From: Ectopseudomonas guguanensis
Lineage (GTDB): Bacteria; Pseudomonadota; Gammaproteobacteria; Pseudomonadales; Pseudomonadaceae
Assembly: GCF_900104265.1 (NCBI RefSeq)
Contig: NZ_FNJJ01000010.1
Location: 166,740-230,739 of the forward strand
Length of the DNA stretch: 64,000 bases
Direction: 5' to 3'
The position numbers and the translations under genes are program-made. Each line of letters begins with the position of its first letter. Position 1 is the stretch's first letter. This document shows, piece by piece, positions 9,713 through 21,391 of this stretch. Under the pieces are notes generated by a model. It was not told where the DNA came from and searched no databases. It saw only the letters and a program-made list of their open reading frames with translations.

Positions 9713-9716
<4 letters not shown>
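7554..9716 (-). CDS. glgB: 1,4-alpha-glucan branching enzyme
   Basis: A 720-residue GH13 enzyme that transfers alpha-1,4 segments to a 6-hydroxyl to make branches. An N-terminal carbohydrate-binding region ([20 protein letters not shown]) precedes the barrel. The nucleophile is in GLRVDAV (D399) and the acid/base is in VIAEES (E452). It is the last gene of the glgE-treS-glgB operon; its start overlaps the treS stop by four bases. No glgA or glgC is present in the window, so here the branching enzyme serves polymer made by GlgE from maltose-1-phosphate. Confidence 0.98.
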
Positions 9717-13015
<3,299 letters not shown>

Positions 13016-13031
13016 GGTGGTACTCCGTTGT

Positions 13032-15014
13032 TCAGCGGGCGGTCTGGATTCGCCAGATGCCGAAAGGCAGGTGCCAGGGTTCGATGCGCATCCACTGCAC
13101 CTTGCCGTGCCAGGTCCAGCGGTGGCCGTTCATCAGGTCTTCGCCGTGCAGATCGGCATCGTCGGGCAGGCCCAGCTCCCACAGCGGCAGTTCGAAATGC
13201 GCTTCCTGGGCGTGGTGCGGATCGAGGCTGATGGCCACCAGGATGAAGTTGCTCAGATCGGCGGTGCGTTTGCCGAAATAGAGAATGTTGTCGTTCCACG
13301 CGGTGTAGGCCTGGAAGCCCAGATGGGTCTGCAGCGCCGGGTTTTCGCGGCGGATCTGGTTGAGTCGGGCGATCTCGGCGTTGATGTTGCCCGGCCCCTG
13401 GTAGTCGCGCGGGCGCAGCTGGTACTTCTCCGAATCGAAGTACTCCTCCTTGCCCGGCACCGGCTCGGCCTCGCACAGCTCGAAGCCCGAATACATGCCC
13501 CACAGCCCCGAGCCCATGGTCGCCAGCGCGGCGCGAATGAGAAAACCGGGGCGGCCGTTGCGCTGCAGGAAAAAGGGGTTGATGTCCGGCGTGTTGACGA
13601 AGAAGTTCGGTCGGTAGCAGTCGCGCCATGGCGGCTGGTTCAACTCGGTGAAATAGGCCTGCAGCTCGGCCTTGGTGTTGCGCCAGGTGAAGTAGGTGTA
13701 GCTCTGGCTGAAGCCGAGCTTGCCCAGGCGTGCCATCATCGCCGGGCGGGTGAATGCCTCGGAAAGGAAGATCACCTCGGGGTGACGCGCTCGCACGTCG
13801 GCGATCAGCCATTCCCAGAACGGCATCGGCTTGGTGTGCGGGTTGTCGACGCGAAACAGCGTCACGCCCTGCTCCACCCAGCCCAGCACCACGTCGCGCA
13901 GTGCCAGCCACAGGTCGGGCATGGCGTCTTCGGCATAGAACTCGACGTTGACGATGTCCTCGTACTTCTTCGGCGGGTTCTCGGCATGGCGGATGCTGCC
14001 GTCCGGGCGCCAGCTGAACCAGCCGGGGTGCTGCTTGAGCCAGGGGTGATCGGGCGAGCACTGCACGGCGAAATCCAGCGCCACTTCCAGCCCGTGCTCA
14101 CGCGCCACGCGCACCAGCTGGCGAAAATCCTCAAGGCTGCCGAGCTGCGGGTGCACGGCCTCGTGGCCGCCCTCCTCGCTGCCGATGGCATAGGGGCTAC
14201 CGGGGTCGTCCGGGCCAGCCTTGAGGCTGTTGTTAGGCCCCTTGCGGTGGGTCCGGCCGATGGGATGGATGGGCGGGAAATACAGCACGTCGAAGCCCAT
14301 CCGGGCGATTTCCGGGACGCGCGCATGCACGTCGGCGAAGGTGCCGTGGCGGCGCTCGTCGCCCAGCGAGCGGGGAAACAGCTCGTACCAGCTGGCGAAC
14401 TCGGCCAGGCCGCGCTCGACGTCCAGCGGGTAGTTGGGCGTACGCAGCAGATGCGGACGATATTCGGCGCGGCGCATCAACTCGTTGACCGCCGGGTCGA
14501 TCAGCACGGCCTCGCGCTCGGCCTGCGATTGCGCGGCCTCCATGCGCTCGATCAACGCCGCCAGCTCGGGCTGTACCTGCTGCGGGGCCTGCGCGGCGAT
14601 GCGCCGTACCAGCTGCGCGCCCTCCTGCAGTTCGAGGTCCACCGGCACGCCGGCGCCAAGCTTCTTCACCAGTTCCTGGCGAAAGCTGGCGTATACGTCC
14701 AGCCAGGCCTCGATGGCGAATTCGCCGCGGCCCATCTGCTCGATGAGCAGCGTGGCGCTCCAGCGGTCGTTGCCCAGCGCCTGCATGGGCGCGCGTTGCC
14801 AGCTGGCTGCGCCGCTGGCCCGCCATAGCAGGTCGGCGGCCAGCTGCTCGTGGCCATCGCTGAAGATCACCGCACTGACCGGCAGAGGCCGGCCGCACAG
14901 GCATTTGCTGGCGAAGCGGCCACCCTCCACGATCGGCTGTACCGCTTCGATGGCCAGCCGTGGCTGGGCGATGGCGTGGGTGACGGTCTGATCGGCATGC
15001 TGCGGGGACGGCAT
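13032..15014 (-). CDS. glgE: Alpha-1,4-glucan:maltose-1-phosphate maltosyltransferase
   Basis: A 660-residue GH13 enzyme that extends alpha-1,4-glucan two glucoses at a time from maltose-1-phosphate. Nucleophile D390 is in LFRVDNPHTKP and acid/base E419 is in FLSEAFTRP. The start at 15014 (MPSPQHAD) is chosen because AGGAG lies upstream and it matches the family length. A longer frame to 15101 would begin at the predicted transcription start. First gene of the operon glgE-treS-glgB, with an AlgU-type promoter at 15106-15133. Confidence 0.97.
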   Translation of the reverse strand: MPSPQHADQTVTHAIAQPRLAIEAVQPIVEGGRFASKCLCGRPLPVSAVIFSDGHEQLAADLLWRASGAASWQRAPMQALGNDRWSATLLIEQMGRGEFAIEAWLDVYASFRQELVKKLGAGVPVDLELQEGAQLVRRIAAQAPQQVQPELAALIERMEAAQSQAEREAVLIDPAVNELMRRAEYRPHLLRTPNYPLDVERGLAEFASWYELFPRSLGDERRHGTFADVHARVPEIARMGFDVLYFPPIHPIGRTHRKGPNNSLKAGPDDPGSPYAIGSEEGGHEAVHPQLGSLEDFRQLVRVAREHGLEVALDFAVQCSPDHPWLKQHPGWFSWRPDGSIRHAENPPKKYEDIVNVEFYAEDAMPDLWLALRDVVLGWVEQGVTLFRVDNPHTKPMPFWEWLIADVRARHPEVIFLSEAFTRPAMMARLGKLGFSQSYTYFTWRNTKAELQAYFTELNQPPWRDCYRPNFFVNTPDINPFFLQRNGRPGFLIRAALATMGSGLWGMYSGFELCEAEPVPGKEEYFDSEKYQLRPRDYQGPGNINAEIARLNQIRRENPALQTHLGFQAYTAWNDNILYFGKRTADLSNFILVAISLDPHHAQEAHFELPLWELGLPDDADLHGEDLMNGHRWTWHGKVQWMRIEPWHLPFGIWRIQTAR

Positions 15015-15105
15015 CGTTCCTGGCTCCTCTAACGCCTGGCAGACGTGTTCGAAGGGGTTGGCGGGAGCAGGCGTCAGCGTGTGTGACGCCGCGCCTGTCA
15101 AAAAT

Positions 15106-15133
15106 TCCGAGGCCGGCGCGGCGGGAAAAGTTC
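15106..15133 (-). promoter_or_regulatory. AlgU-type promoter for glgE-treS-glgB
   Basis: On the minus strand, GAACTT (15128-15133), 17 bases, TCGGA (15106-15110), preceded by an A-rich AAAAACTGCCT. It is one of the strongest matches in the window and predicts an 80-90 base leader. Confidence 0.65.
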
Positions 15134-15157
15134 AGGCAGTTTTTGCCCGGAGCCGGG

Positions 15158-15664
15158 TCACTCTCCGGCCTGGTCGTCGGGCTTGGTCCTGGTACCTGGA
15201 TCGACCATCAGCGGCATCAGGTGCAGCACCACCAGCACGATCACCGTGGACAGCACCGCGGTGGCCTCGCGGCCGAGGCCGACCGCCACGCCGATGGCGG
15301 CCGAGGCCCACAGGCCGGCGGCGGTGGTCAGGCCCTTGACGTCGGAGATGTTCTGGCCCTTGAGGATGGTGCCGGCGCCGAGAAAGCCGACACCGGCGGC
15401 GATGCCCTGGATCACCCGGCTCATGGCGTCGGCTTCGGCGCCGTCCTGTTCCAGGGCCATGACGAAGATCGCCGCGCCCAGGCACACCAGCATGTGCGTG
15501 CGCATCCCGGCGGCCTTGCCCATCAGCTCGCGCTCGTAGCCGAGCAGCCCGCCAAGGAACATGGCCAGAACCAGGCGCAGCGTGGCGCGGGTGATGTGTT
15601 CCACCTGGGCGAGGTCGGAGAACTCCTGCACCAGGGTGGTGAGAATTCGCTCGTATACGTCCAT
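15158..15664 (-). CDS. MgtC/SapB family membrane protein
   Basis: A 168-residue inner-membrane protein with about four hydrophobic segments. The family core is clear: FLGGLLGYERELMGKAAGMRTHMLVCLGAA, split here as GYEREL plus AGMRTHMLV, then GVGFLGAGTIL and KGLTTAAGLW. MgtC relatives help cells live in low magnesium and modulate ATP synthase or membrane potential. It lacks the long cytosolic C-terminal domain of Salmonella MgtC. It stands alone on the minus strand behind a strong AlgU-type promoter (15694-15721), divergent from the gene at 15815. That suggests a stress role, not a PhoP/Mg2+ one. Confidence 0.9.
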   Translation of the reverse strand: MDVYERILTTLVQEFSDLAQVEHITRATLRLVLAMFLGGLLGYERELMGKAAGMRTHMLVCLGAAIFVMALEQDGAEADAMSRVIQGIAAGVGFLGAGTILKGQNISDVKGLTTAAGLWASAAIGVAVGLGREATAVLSTVIVLVVLHLMPLMVDPGTRTKPDDQAGE

Positions 15665-15693
15665 CGTCGTTCGATCTCCAGAGGTGCTGTTCT

Positions 15694-15721
15694 TCTGAGC
15701 GGCGCAGGCGCCCAGAGGTTC
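15694..15721 (-). promoter_or_regulatory. AlgU-type promoter for mgtC-like gene
   Basis: On the minus strand, GAACCT (15716-15721), 17 bases, TCAGA (15694-15698), 30 bases before the start codon. It is divergent from the element at 15755. Confidence 0.5.
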
Positions 15722-15754
15722 GCTTGATCCTCACTGCCGGCCATCCGAAAGCGG

Positions 15755-15781
15755 GAACCTATGCCGCTGGGCGCATTCCCT
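15755..15781 (+). promoter_or_regulatory. AlgU-like promoter for the 15815 gene
   Basis: GGGAACCT with GAACCT at 15755-15760, 16 bases, then TCCCT at 15777-15781. The -10 is weak, but the position, 34 bases before the start, is right. Confidence 0.4.
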
Positions 15782-15814
15782 TGTCTGGAGTTCAAGACAA
15801 TCGGGAGAAGGCTC

Positions 15815-16195
15815 ATGCCCCGTGGCAGCAAGGACAAATACAGCGACAAGCAGAAGCGCAAGGCCGAGCACATCGAGGACAGCTACAAGGAACGCGGCGT
15901 CGCGCCGGACGAAGCCGAGGCACGCGCCTGGGCCACGGTCAACAAGCAGTCCGGCGGCGGCGACAAGGCCGGTGGCTCGGGACGCAAGACCAGTGCGGCC
16001 AGCAAGGAAGCTGCCCGCAAATCTTCGGCGCGGCGCGCAGCAGCCACCCGCGAAGGCACGCCGCGGCCCGGTCAGCGCCTGGAGGCGATGAGCAAGAGCG
16101 AACTGCTGGAGCTGGCGCGCAAGCGCGACATCGCCGGACGCTCGCGCATGCGCAAGGAGGAGCTGCTGCAGGCGCTGCGCAAGGCCAGCACCTGA
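15815..16195 (+). CDS. Basic stress protein with Rho-N/SAP-like C-terminus
   Basis: A 126-residue, very lysine- and arginine-rich protein. The N-terminal part (SKDKYSDKQKRKAEHIEDSY and EARAWATVNKQSGGGD) is the pattern often annotated as plasmid stabilisation or DUF7218. A flexible basic linker follows. The last 35 residues (SKSELLELARKRDIAGRS, then MRKEELLQALRK) look like a Rho N-terminal or SAP-type helix-extended-loop-helix. A nucleic-acid-binding role is an inference. The start at 15815 follows GGGAGAAGG; the ATG at 15761 overlaps the promoter. Genes of this kind are often found near ku and ligD. Confidence 0.8.
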   Translation: MPRGSKDKYSDKQKRKAEHIEDSYKERGVAPDEAEARAWATVNKQSGGGDKAGGSGRKTSAASKEAARKSSARRAAATREGTPRPGQRLEAMSKSELLELARKRDIAGRSRMRKEELLQALRKAST

Positions 16196-16240
16196 GGCAC
16201 GTTGCCTCCTCGGGCAGTGACTCGGTCGACCTGAAGATCT

Positions 16241-16310
16241 CGTCATTCCCGCGCAGGCGGGAACCCAGAAGTACCCTGCGAGCCGGGCTCCCGCCTACGC
16301 TGCGGTGACG
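16241..16310. repeat. Imperfect 70-bp inverted repeat
   Basis: The two ends (CGTCATTCCCGCGCAGGCGGG and the reverse complement of the last 24 bases) pair over most of their length. It lies between convergent genes at 16195 and 16315 and may act as a two-way terminator. A related GGATTCCCGCC palindrome recurs at 22598. Confidence 0.65.
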
Positions 16311-16314
16311 TTTA

Positions 16315-16515
16315 TCAAGACGCCAGTTCGCGTTCACGCTCCACGCGCTCGCCGCAATCGCAGCCGGCGCTCTGGCACTGGACCATGCCCTTGGGATGGC
16401 GCTGCATGCAGGCCTCGCAGCAGTACACCAGATCATCGCCCGCAACTTCATGTACCCACTCGCGGGAATCGACCGCACAAGCGCAATGCGGACAGGCGCA
16501 GGTCGCTGCGCTCAT
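16315..16515 (-). CDS. Bacterial metallothionein (SmtA/BmtA family)
   Basis: A 66-residue zinc/cadmium-binding protein with ten cysteines in the family pattern: CxCxxCxC at residues 6-13, CCxxC at 32-36 and CxxxxCxC at 47-54, with histidines at 10, 22 and 40. The central part contains the DLVYCCEACMQRHPKG element of the zinc-finger-like fold. Its ATG overlaps the stop of the upstream acidic-protein gene, so the two are co-translated. The protein ends soon after the last cysteine. It lacks the C-terminal ETFPASDP tail that I recall from some Pseudomonas metallothioneins; that tail is instead on the protein at 17005. Confidence 0.9.
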   Translation of the reverse strand: MSAATCACPHCACAVDSREWVHEVAGDDLVYCCEACMQRHPKGMVQCQSAGCDCGERVERERELAS

Positions 16516-16934
16516 GGCTCGCGCTCCCCGTCGCCGGGCACGACATCGTCGCTCCAGGGCTTGCCGTCGAGCGGTGCCGAACGTGCCAGCTCTGCTTCAT
16601 CGAGGCCGAAGCCTCCTCCTACCTGGGTCTCGTCGACCACGCTGAGTTCTTCATCCAGAGGACGATCACCACCACGTTCGAGTGGCGAGCGCGCGCCGCT
16701 GTCATCGATCAGGGTATCGGGGCTGAGGTCGTCGAGGCTGACGTTGTCCTCGTGCTCACTCTGGCCGAGCGTGGCGGCGCCGGTCAGGCCGATCTGCTCC
16801 TGCGCGCCCTCCGTGCCATCGCCATCCTGCCGCTGCGGTGGCTCGCCGGTGGCGAAGCTGTCCTGATCATCGCTGAAGTCCAGCGCCTGCTCGTCGATGG
16901 GTTGAGGGTCGGAACCTGAAGTGGTGTCTTTCAT
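16512..16934 (-). CDS. Acidic, probably disordered hypothetical protein
   Basis: A 140-residue protein rich in Asp, Glu, Ser, Gly and Pro with no hydrophobic core, so probably unfolded. Landmarks are PQPIDEQALDFSDDQDS near the start, SEHEDNVSLDDLSPDTLIDD in the middle and PWSDDVVPGDG at the end. The start at 16932-16934 follows AAGGAGG. It overlaps the metallothionein gene by four bases. An acidic partner that buffers metal or helps load metallothionein is conceivable but only inferred. Similar Pseudomonas proteins carry loose names such as HPr-related; nothing here supports that. Confidence 0.65.
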   Translation of the reverse strand: MKDTTSGSDPQPIDEQALDFSDDQDSFATGEPPQRQDGDGTEGAQEQIGLTGAATLGQSEHEDNVSLDDLSPDTLIDDSGARSPLERGGDRPLDEELSVVDETQVGGGFGLDEAELARSAPLDGKPWSDDVVPGDGEREP

Positions 16935-17004
16935 CGGATGCCTCCTTCGATCGATAAGGGTACCGGGGCGACGGCGCATTCGCGCCATCGCCTGGACGCT
17001 CGGT

Positions 17005-17349
17005 TCAAGGCGAGATGGGATCGCTGGCCGGGAAGGTTTCCTCGACGGCATGATCCAGGCGGTTCTCCTGGCGCCCTTTCAGGCTGTCCATTTCCTTCTG
17101 CAGGCGCGGCAGCGCAGCACGCAGTTCGGCCACGCGCTCGCGCAGGCACTCCAGCTCGCTCTTGGGGTCGCTGATCAGCCCCTTGATCACGCAGTGGCCG
17201 CTCAGCCCGCGCTGCAGCAGTGCCGCGCCGCCAAGGGCCTTGAGCACACCCGAAGTGCCGCCCTGGCAGACACCGGCGACGATGGCAGTAGCACCCGTGG
17301 CGAGCGAGACAGCACGTTCCAGACGATGGACGTTTTGGGTCAGTGACAT
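17005..17349 (-). CDS. DUF2892-type membrane protein with ETFPASDPIS tail
   Basis: A 114-residue protein. Residues 5-60 form the YgaP-like DUF2892 membrane hairpin (LERAVSLATGATAIVAGV and LKALGGAALLQRGLSGHC). Residues 65-95 are a charged helix that may form a coiled coil (ELECLRERVAELRAALPRLQ). The last residues are the short motif VEETFPASDPISP, seen at the end of several unrelated small Pseudomonas stress proteins. The start at 17349 follows CAGGAG. A candidate AlgU-type promoter is at 17403-17431. The metallothionein operon lies 70 bases downstream on the same strand and may be read through. Confidence 0.8.
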   Translation of the reverse strand: MSLTQNVHRLERAVSLATGATAIVAGVCQGGTSGVLKALGGAALLQRGLSGHCVIKGLISDPKSELECLRERVAELRAALPRLQKEMDSLKGRQENRLDHAVEETFPASDPISP

Positions 17350-17402
17350 GGCGTTTCTCCTGATGGTTGCATGACGATTGCCGATAGCGGCGCCCGTGAG
17401 AT

Positions 17403-17431
17403 TTAGAAAGCCGCGCGGGCGCCAAAGGTTC
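17403..17431 (-). promoter_or_regulatory. AlgU-type promoter for the 17005-17349 gene
   Basis: On the minus strand, GAACCT (17426-17431), 18 bases, TCTAA (17403-17407), 54 bases before the start codon. Confidence 0.5.
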
Positions 17432-17455
17432 AGAGAATCGGGCCGGCGGCCCACG

Positions 17456-18622
17456 TCAGGGCCGCAGAATCACCTTGCGGCACTGCTCGCGGCGCGCATC
17501 GAACAGGCGATAGCCCTCGGCCGCATCGGCCAGGGGCATGCGGTGGCTGATGATGATTTCCGGTTTCAGCTCGCCGCGCTGGATGTGCTCCAGCAGCGTC
17601 GGCAATAGCGGATGCACGTGGGTCTGGCCCATCTTGAAGGTCAACCCCTTGTCGAAGGCATCGCCGAACAGGAAGCCGTGGATGAAGCCGGCATAGACGC
17701 CCGGCACGCTGACCGTGCCGCCGCGGCGCACCGCCGCGATGCACTGGCGCAGCGCCACGCCGCTGCTGGCTTCCAGCTTGAGCGTGGTCAGCACGGTTTC
17801 GGTAAGGCTGCCCTTGGCCTCGAAGCCCACCGCATCGATCACCGCATCCACGCCGCGATGCCCGGGGGTCTGCTCGATGATGGCGCTGGCCGGGTCGTCG
17901 ATCACATCGAAGTTGATCGGTATCACGCCGTAGGTCTGCTGGGCATAGGCCAGCCGGTAATCGTGATGGTCGACCATGAAGATCTGCTCGGCACCGAGCA
18001 TTCGCGCGCAGGCGGCGCTCATCAGTCCGACCGGGCCGGCACCGTAGATCGCCACGCGACTGCCGGGTTTGACGCCGGCGTTGACCACCGCCTGGTAGCC
18101 GGTGGGCAGGATGTCGGTGAGAAACAGCACCTGCTCGTCGTCGAGCACGTCCGGCACCTTGAACGGCCCGGCATTGGCCTTGGGCACGCGCACCAGTTCG
18201 GCCTGCCCGCCCGGCACGCCGCCATACAGGTGGCTGTAGCCGAACAGCGCCGCACCTGGCGGAATCTGCTTCTTGTTGAGGATCGCGCCGCGCCCGGGGT
18301 TGGTGGTTTCGCACGCCGCGTGCAGGTCCAGCTGGCAGAAGAAGCAGTCGCCGCAGGCGATGACGAAGGGCACGATGACCCGGTCGCCCTTGCTCACCGC
18401 GGTGACCTGCGGGCCGACCTCCTCGACCACGCCCATGAATTCGTGGCCGAAGATGTCGCCGTCCTTCACCTGCGGAATCTTGCCGCGATACAGGTGCAGG
18501 TCGGAGCCGCAGATCGCCGTGGCGGTGACGCGCAGGATGATGTCATCGGGCTGCTCGATGACCGGGTCGGGCACCCGTTCCACCCTGACGTCGCGGCTGC
18601 CGTGATAGGTCAATGCTTGCAT
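17456..18622 (-). CDS. Zinc-dependent alcohol dehydrogenase
   Basis: A 388-residue medium-chain dehydrogenase close to the glutathione-independent formaldehyde dehydrogenase group. Catalytic zinc ligands are in ICGSDLH and [12 protein letters not shown]. The structural-zinc lobe is reduced ([16 protein letters not shown] has four cysteines). The NAD site is [14 protein letters not shown]. It oxidises alcohols or aldehydes with NAD; the substrate is not certain. A P. aeruginosa homologue lies in the same stress cluster beside the glg genes. The promoter at 18654-18680 is AlgU-like and overlaps the ybdK stop. Confidence 0.9.
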   Translation of the reverse strand: MQALTYHGSRDVRVERVPDPVIEQPDDIILRVTATAICGSDLHLYRGKIPQVKDGDIFGHEFMGVVEEVGPQVTAVSKGDRVIVPFVIACGDCFFCQLDLHAACETTNPGRGAILNKKQIPPGAALFGYSHLYGGVPGGQAELVRVPKANAGPFKVPDVLDDEQVLFLTDILPTGYQAVVNAGVKPGSRVAIYGAGPVGLMSAACARMLGAEQIFMVDHHDYRLAYAQQTYGVIPINFDVIDDPASAIIEQTPGHRGVDAVIDAVGFEAKGSLTETVLTTLKLEASSGVALRQCIAAVRRGGTVSVPGVYAGFIHGFLFGDAFDKGLTFKMGQTHVHPLLPTLLEHIQRGELKPEIIISHRMPLADAAEGYRLFDARREQCRKVILRP

Positions 18623-18653
18623 GAGGCTTCTCCCGGATTAGGCATGTTCCTAT

Positions 18654-18680
18654 TCCGAAATCGCCGCCGGGCAGATGTTC
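18654..18680 (-). promoter_or_regulatory. AlgU-type promoter for the zinc dehydrogenase gene
   Basis: On the minus strand, GAACAT (18675-18680), 16 bases, TCGGA (18654-18658), preceded by AAATAGCCT. The -35 overlaps the last codons of ybdK. Confidence 0.5.
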
Positions 18681-19815
18681 AGGCTATTTGCCGAACGTCC
18701 TGCAGGGCCGTCTGGCGCAGCAGCGCATCGACCACCGCGCAGGCGGCGGCGCGGTGATCGGCGCCACCGCTGCGGGCGCGGCGATACAGGCCGAGCTGCG
18801 CTTCGGCGCTGCCACCGAGGCGTGCCAGCCTGCGCGCATGGCCCACGATCCAGCGCTCGTCCGCCGGGATCTGCTCGGCGATGGCGGCCAGCAGCTGCTC
18901 CAGCCAGGCGGCGAACGGCAAGGTGCTCTGGCTGCGCGGCTCGATGAACAGTCCGCGCAGGCCGCGGCGCTTGGCACGCCAGCGATTTTCCAGGGTCAGG
19001 ATGCGCGTCAGCGGATCGTCGAACCAGTCGTGGTGCGGCGCCTGCAGCGCATGCGCGAGCATGGCGCGGAACAGCCCGGCGATGCACAGGGCGTCGTCCA
19101 GTTGCGGACAGGCGTCGGCGATGCGCAGCTCCAGCGTGGGAAAGCGCAACGACGGGCGGATGTTCCACCACAGGTTGACGGCCGAGCCGATGCAGTCGGT
19201 ATCGGTCATCACCTTCAGGTAACGCTGGTACTCGGCGTCATCGCGAAAGTGGTCGGGAATGCCCATGCGCGGCCATTCATCGCAGACCGCCTGGCGATAG
19301 CTCATCAGCCCGCAGGGCCGGCCGTCCCAGAACGGCGAGGACGCGCTCAGCCCGAGCAGCAAAGGCAGCCAGGGCGTCAGCCGGTTCATCAGGCGGATGC
19401 GATCGACGCCCTCCGGCACCCCCACGTGCACGTGCAGGCCGGCCAGCACGCTGCGGCTGGCGACGATGCGGTAATCGTCGAAGATCGCCCGGTAGCGCGC
19501 CATGTCGGTGGCCTGCACGCTGCGCCATTGCCCCAGCGGATGGGTGCCGGCGGCGAGAATGCCGCAACCGAACTCGCAGGCCAGCTCGGCCATGGTGCGG
19601 CGCGCCTGGCCGAGAAAGTCGCGCGCCTGCTCGAGGCTGTGCAACACCGGGGTCACCACCTCGAACTGGGCGGCGAACATCTCTCGCGTCACCCGCTGGC
19701 CCAGCGCGCGGCGACTGGATACGGCAAAGGCCTCGACCCCACGCTGCGCCACGCAGCGGCTTGCCAGGTCGGTGAGAAAGTACTCTTCCTCGATGCCGAA
19801 GGTGCTCGTGGTCAT
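18679..19815 (-). CDS. ybdK: YbdK-type carboxylate-amine ligase (GCS2 family)
   Basis: A 378-residue relative of glutamate-cysteine ligase type 2. The ATP/metal motif FGIEEEYFL is at the N-terminus, GTHPLGQW near residue 90, LHVHVGVP near 130 and PTLELRIADACPQ near 235. Family members have weak glutamate-cysteine ligase activity, and the true product is unknown. The start at 19815 gives the family length; a longer frame to 19872 would place the promoter inside the gene. It is divergent from an iron oxygenase-like gene at 19976, each with its own AlgU-type promoter. Confidence 0.9.
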   Translation of the reverse strand: MTTSTFGIEEEYFLTDLASRCVAQRGVEAFAVSSRRALGQRVTREMFAAQFEVVTPVLHSLEQARDFLGQARRTMAELACEFGCGILAAGTHPLGQWRSVQATDMARYRAIFDDYRIVASRSVLAGLHVHVGVPEGVDRIRLMNRLTPWLPLLLGLSASSPFWDGRPCGLMSYRQAVCDEWPRMGIPDHFRDDAEYQRYLKVMTDTDCIGSAVNLWWNIRPSLRFPTLELRIADACPQLDDALCIAGLFRAMLAHALQAPHHDWFDDPLTRILTLENRWRAKRRGLRGLFIEPRSQSTLPFAAWLEQLLAAIAEQIPADERWIVGHARRLARLGGSAEAQLGLYRRARSGGADHRAAACAVVDALLRQTALQDVRQIA

Positions 19816-19842
19816 GACCCGCCTACTCCCATGATTCCTGCA

Positions 19843-19870
19843 ATTGAGGGCAGCCGTGCGGCTTGGGTTC
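19843..19870 (-). promoter_or_regulatory. AlgU-type promoter for ybdK
   Basis: On the minus strand, GAACCC (19865-19870), 17 bases, TCAAT (19843-19847), 28 bases before the start codon. Confidence 0.5.
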
Positions 19871-19910
19871 AACCTGTTTGACGCAGCGGCGGGCGGGGCG
19901 AATTTAGGTG

Positions 19911-19938
19911 GAATCTTTGTTCGGGCACAGCCCTCCTA
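19911..19938 (+). promoter_or_regulatory. AlgU-like promoter for the 19976 gene
   Basis: GAATCT (19911-19916), 17 bases, TCCTA (19934-19938), 38 bases before the start. The -35 departs from GAACTT at two positions. Confidence 0.35.
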
Positions 19939-19975
19939 AGCAGAACATGGCCCCGATTTTCAGGAGACTTGATCC

Positions 19976-21376
19976 ATGTCGATCGCCAGTTTCATCGACA
20001 CGCCCGCCGCGCAGCGCATTTCCTTCGTGGCTGCCACCGGTCCCTGGCAAAGCCTATATCGCCAGTTGCTGGACGAGCCCGAGCCGGGTCATCCGCAGGC
20101 CCGGGAGTTTCTTCTGGAATGCCTGCAGGAAGCCGCCCGGCTGCCCTGTGACTTGCCGAACAGCCCCTTCGAGCTGGCCGACTGGTCGCTTCGCCATCAC
20201 CAGCGCGTGACGGCCGACTATGCCCGCTACCTCGACGGGCGTCGTTCGGGCCAGGGGCGCCGCTACTTTCCGCGCAAGGCCCATGCCCTGCACTTTCTCC
20301 GCGCCGTGGCGCCGACCAAGCTGGTCGACGGCGCCTGGCTCTACGGTGCCCTGCCCCACTGGCGCGATCACCGCGTGTATCCACTGGTGCGCACCTATCT
20401 GGAAGAGCTGGGCGACGGGGTTGCCGAGCAGAATCACGTGTTGCTCTACCGCCAGCTGCTGGCCAGCCAGGGCTGCGAGGATGCGCTGGAACTGGACGAC
20501 GCGCTGTATCGTCAGGGCGCCATCCAGCTCGCGCTGGGGCTGCTGATCGACGAGTTCCTGCCGGAGGTGATCGGCTACAACCTGGGCTACGAGCAGTTGC
20601 CGCTGCACCTGCTGATCAGCGCCTTCGAGCTCAACGAGCTGGATATCGATCCCTATTATTTCCAGCTGCACGTGACCATCGACAACGGCTCCAGTGGCCA
20701 TGCCGCCAAGGCGGTGCAAAGCGTGCTGGACAACCTGCCGCGGGTCGGCGACGCGCAGGCCTTCTACCAGCGCGTCATGCGGGGCTATCTGCTCAACGAC
20801 CTGGGTGTCGGTTCCACCGCCGTGATCGAGGGCTTCGACCTGCAGCAGGAGCTGCTACAGATGCTCGAACGCAAGCGCAAGGTGGCCAGCCAGGTGCACT
20901 CCGACTATTGCCGCATCGAAGGGCGCACGGTGAACCAGTGGCTGGGCAGCGCCGACAACCTGGGCGGTTTTCTCGAGGCGCTGCAGCGCAACGGCTGGAT
21001 AAGACGCGACAGGGACCCGGCCGACAGCCGTTTCTGGCGTCTGGTGCAGGGTCAGGGCGCCGCCATGTTCGGCGTGTTCAGCCCCTACGAGCGCCAGCTG
21101 CTGCACGACTGGATCGCCGGCCAGTGGCAGCCGGCCGAGCAGCGTCCGCCATTTCGCGCACGCCGCACCAGTCAGGTCGCCACGCCTCCCGACGCCACCG
21201 CGCAACAGGGCGAGCTGGACCGCGAGCGCCGCGAGATGCTCGGGCAACTGCGCGGCCTGGACGCCTATCGACGCGAATGCCGCCTGATCGAACTGCTCTC
21301 GCCCGCCCAGCACTGGACCAGCGCCGGCCTGGCCGCCACCCGCAGCTTCACGGCGCTGATGCGACAGCCGCGCTGA
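19976..21376 (+). CDS. Iron-containing redox enzyme, haem-oxygenase-like fold
   Basis: A 466-residue protein of the iron-containing redox enzyme family (haem-oxygenase-like di-iron oxidases). Candidate metal ligands are in YLEELGDGVAEQNHVLLYR (about 135-155) and in the block ELNELDIDPYYFQLHVTIDN (about 220-240), which carries the spaced acid and histidine residues of this fold. The C-terminal third is a separate, mostly helical region. Family members oxidise amino acids, fatty acids or nucleobases with O2. The methyltransferase gene starts 15 bases later, so they form an operon. The substrate is unknown. Confidence 0.8.
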   Translation: MSIASFIDTPAAQRISFVAATGPWQSLYRQLLDEPEPGHPQAREFLLECLQEAARLPCDLPNSPFELADWSLRHHQRVTADYARYLDGRRSGQGRRYFPRKAHALHFLRAVAPTKLVDGAWLYGALPHWRDHRVYPLVRTYLEELGDGVAEQNHVLLYRQLLASQGCEDALELDDALYRQGAIQLALGLLIDEFLPEVIGYNLGYEQLPLHLLISAFELNELDIDPYYFQLHVTIDNGSSGHAAKAVQSVLDNLPRVGDAQAFYQRVMRGYLLNDLGVGSTAVIEGFDLQQELLQMLERKRKVASQVHSDYCRIEGRTVNQWLGSADNLGGFLEALQRNGWIRRDRDPADSRFWRLVQGQGAAMFGVFSPYERQLLHDWIAGQWQPAEQRPPFRARRTSQVATPPDATAQQGELDRERREMLGQLRGLDAYRRECRLIELLSPAQHWTSAGLAATRSFTALMRQPR

Positions 21377-21391
21377 ATCAGGAGTTCACCC

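Noticed and set aside
16935..17000. GAACCG-containing element upstream of the acidic-protein gene
   Set aside because: The base 17 after it is GCGAA, not a TC-type -10; left out of the promoter list.
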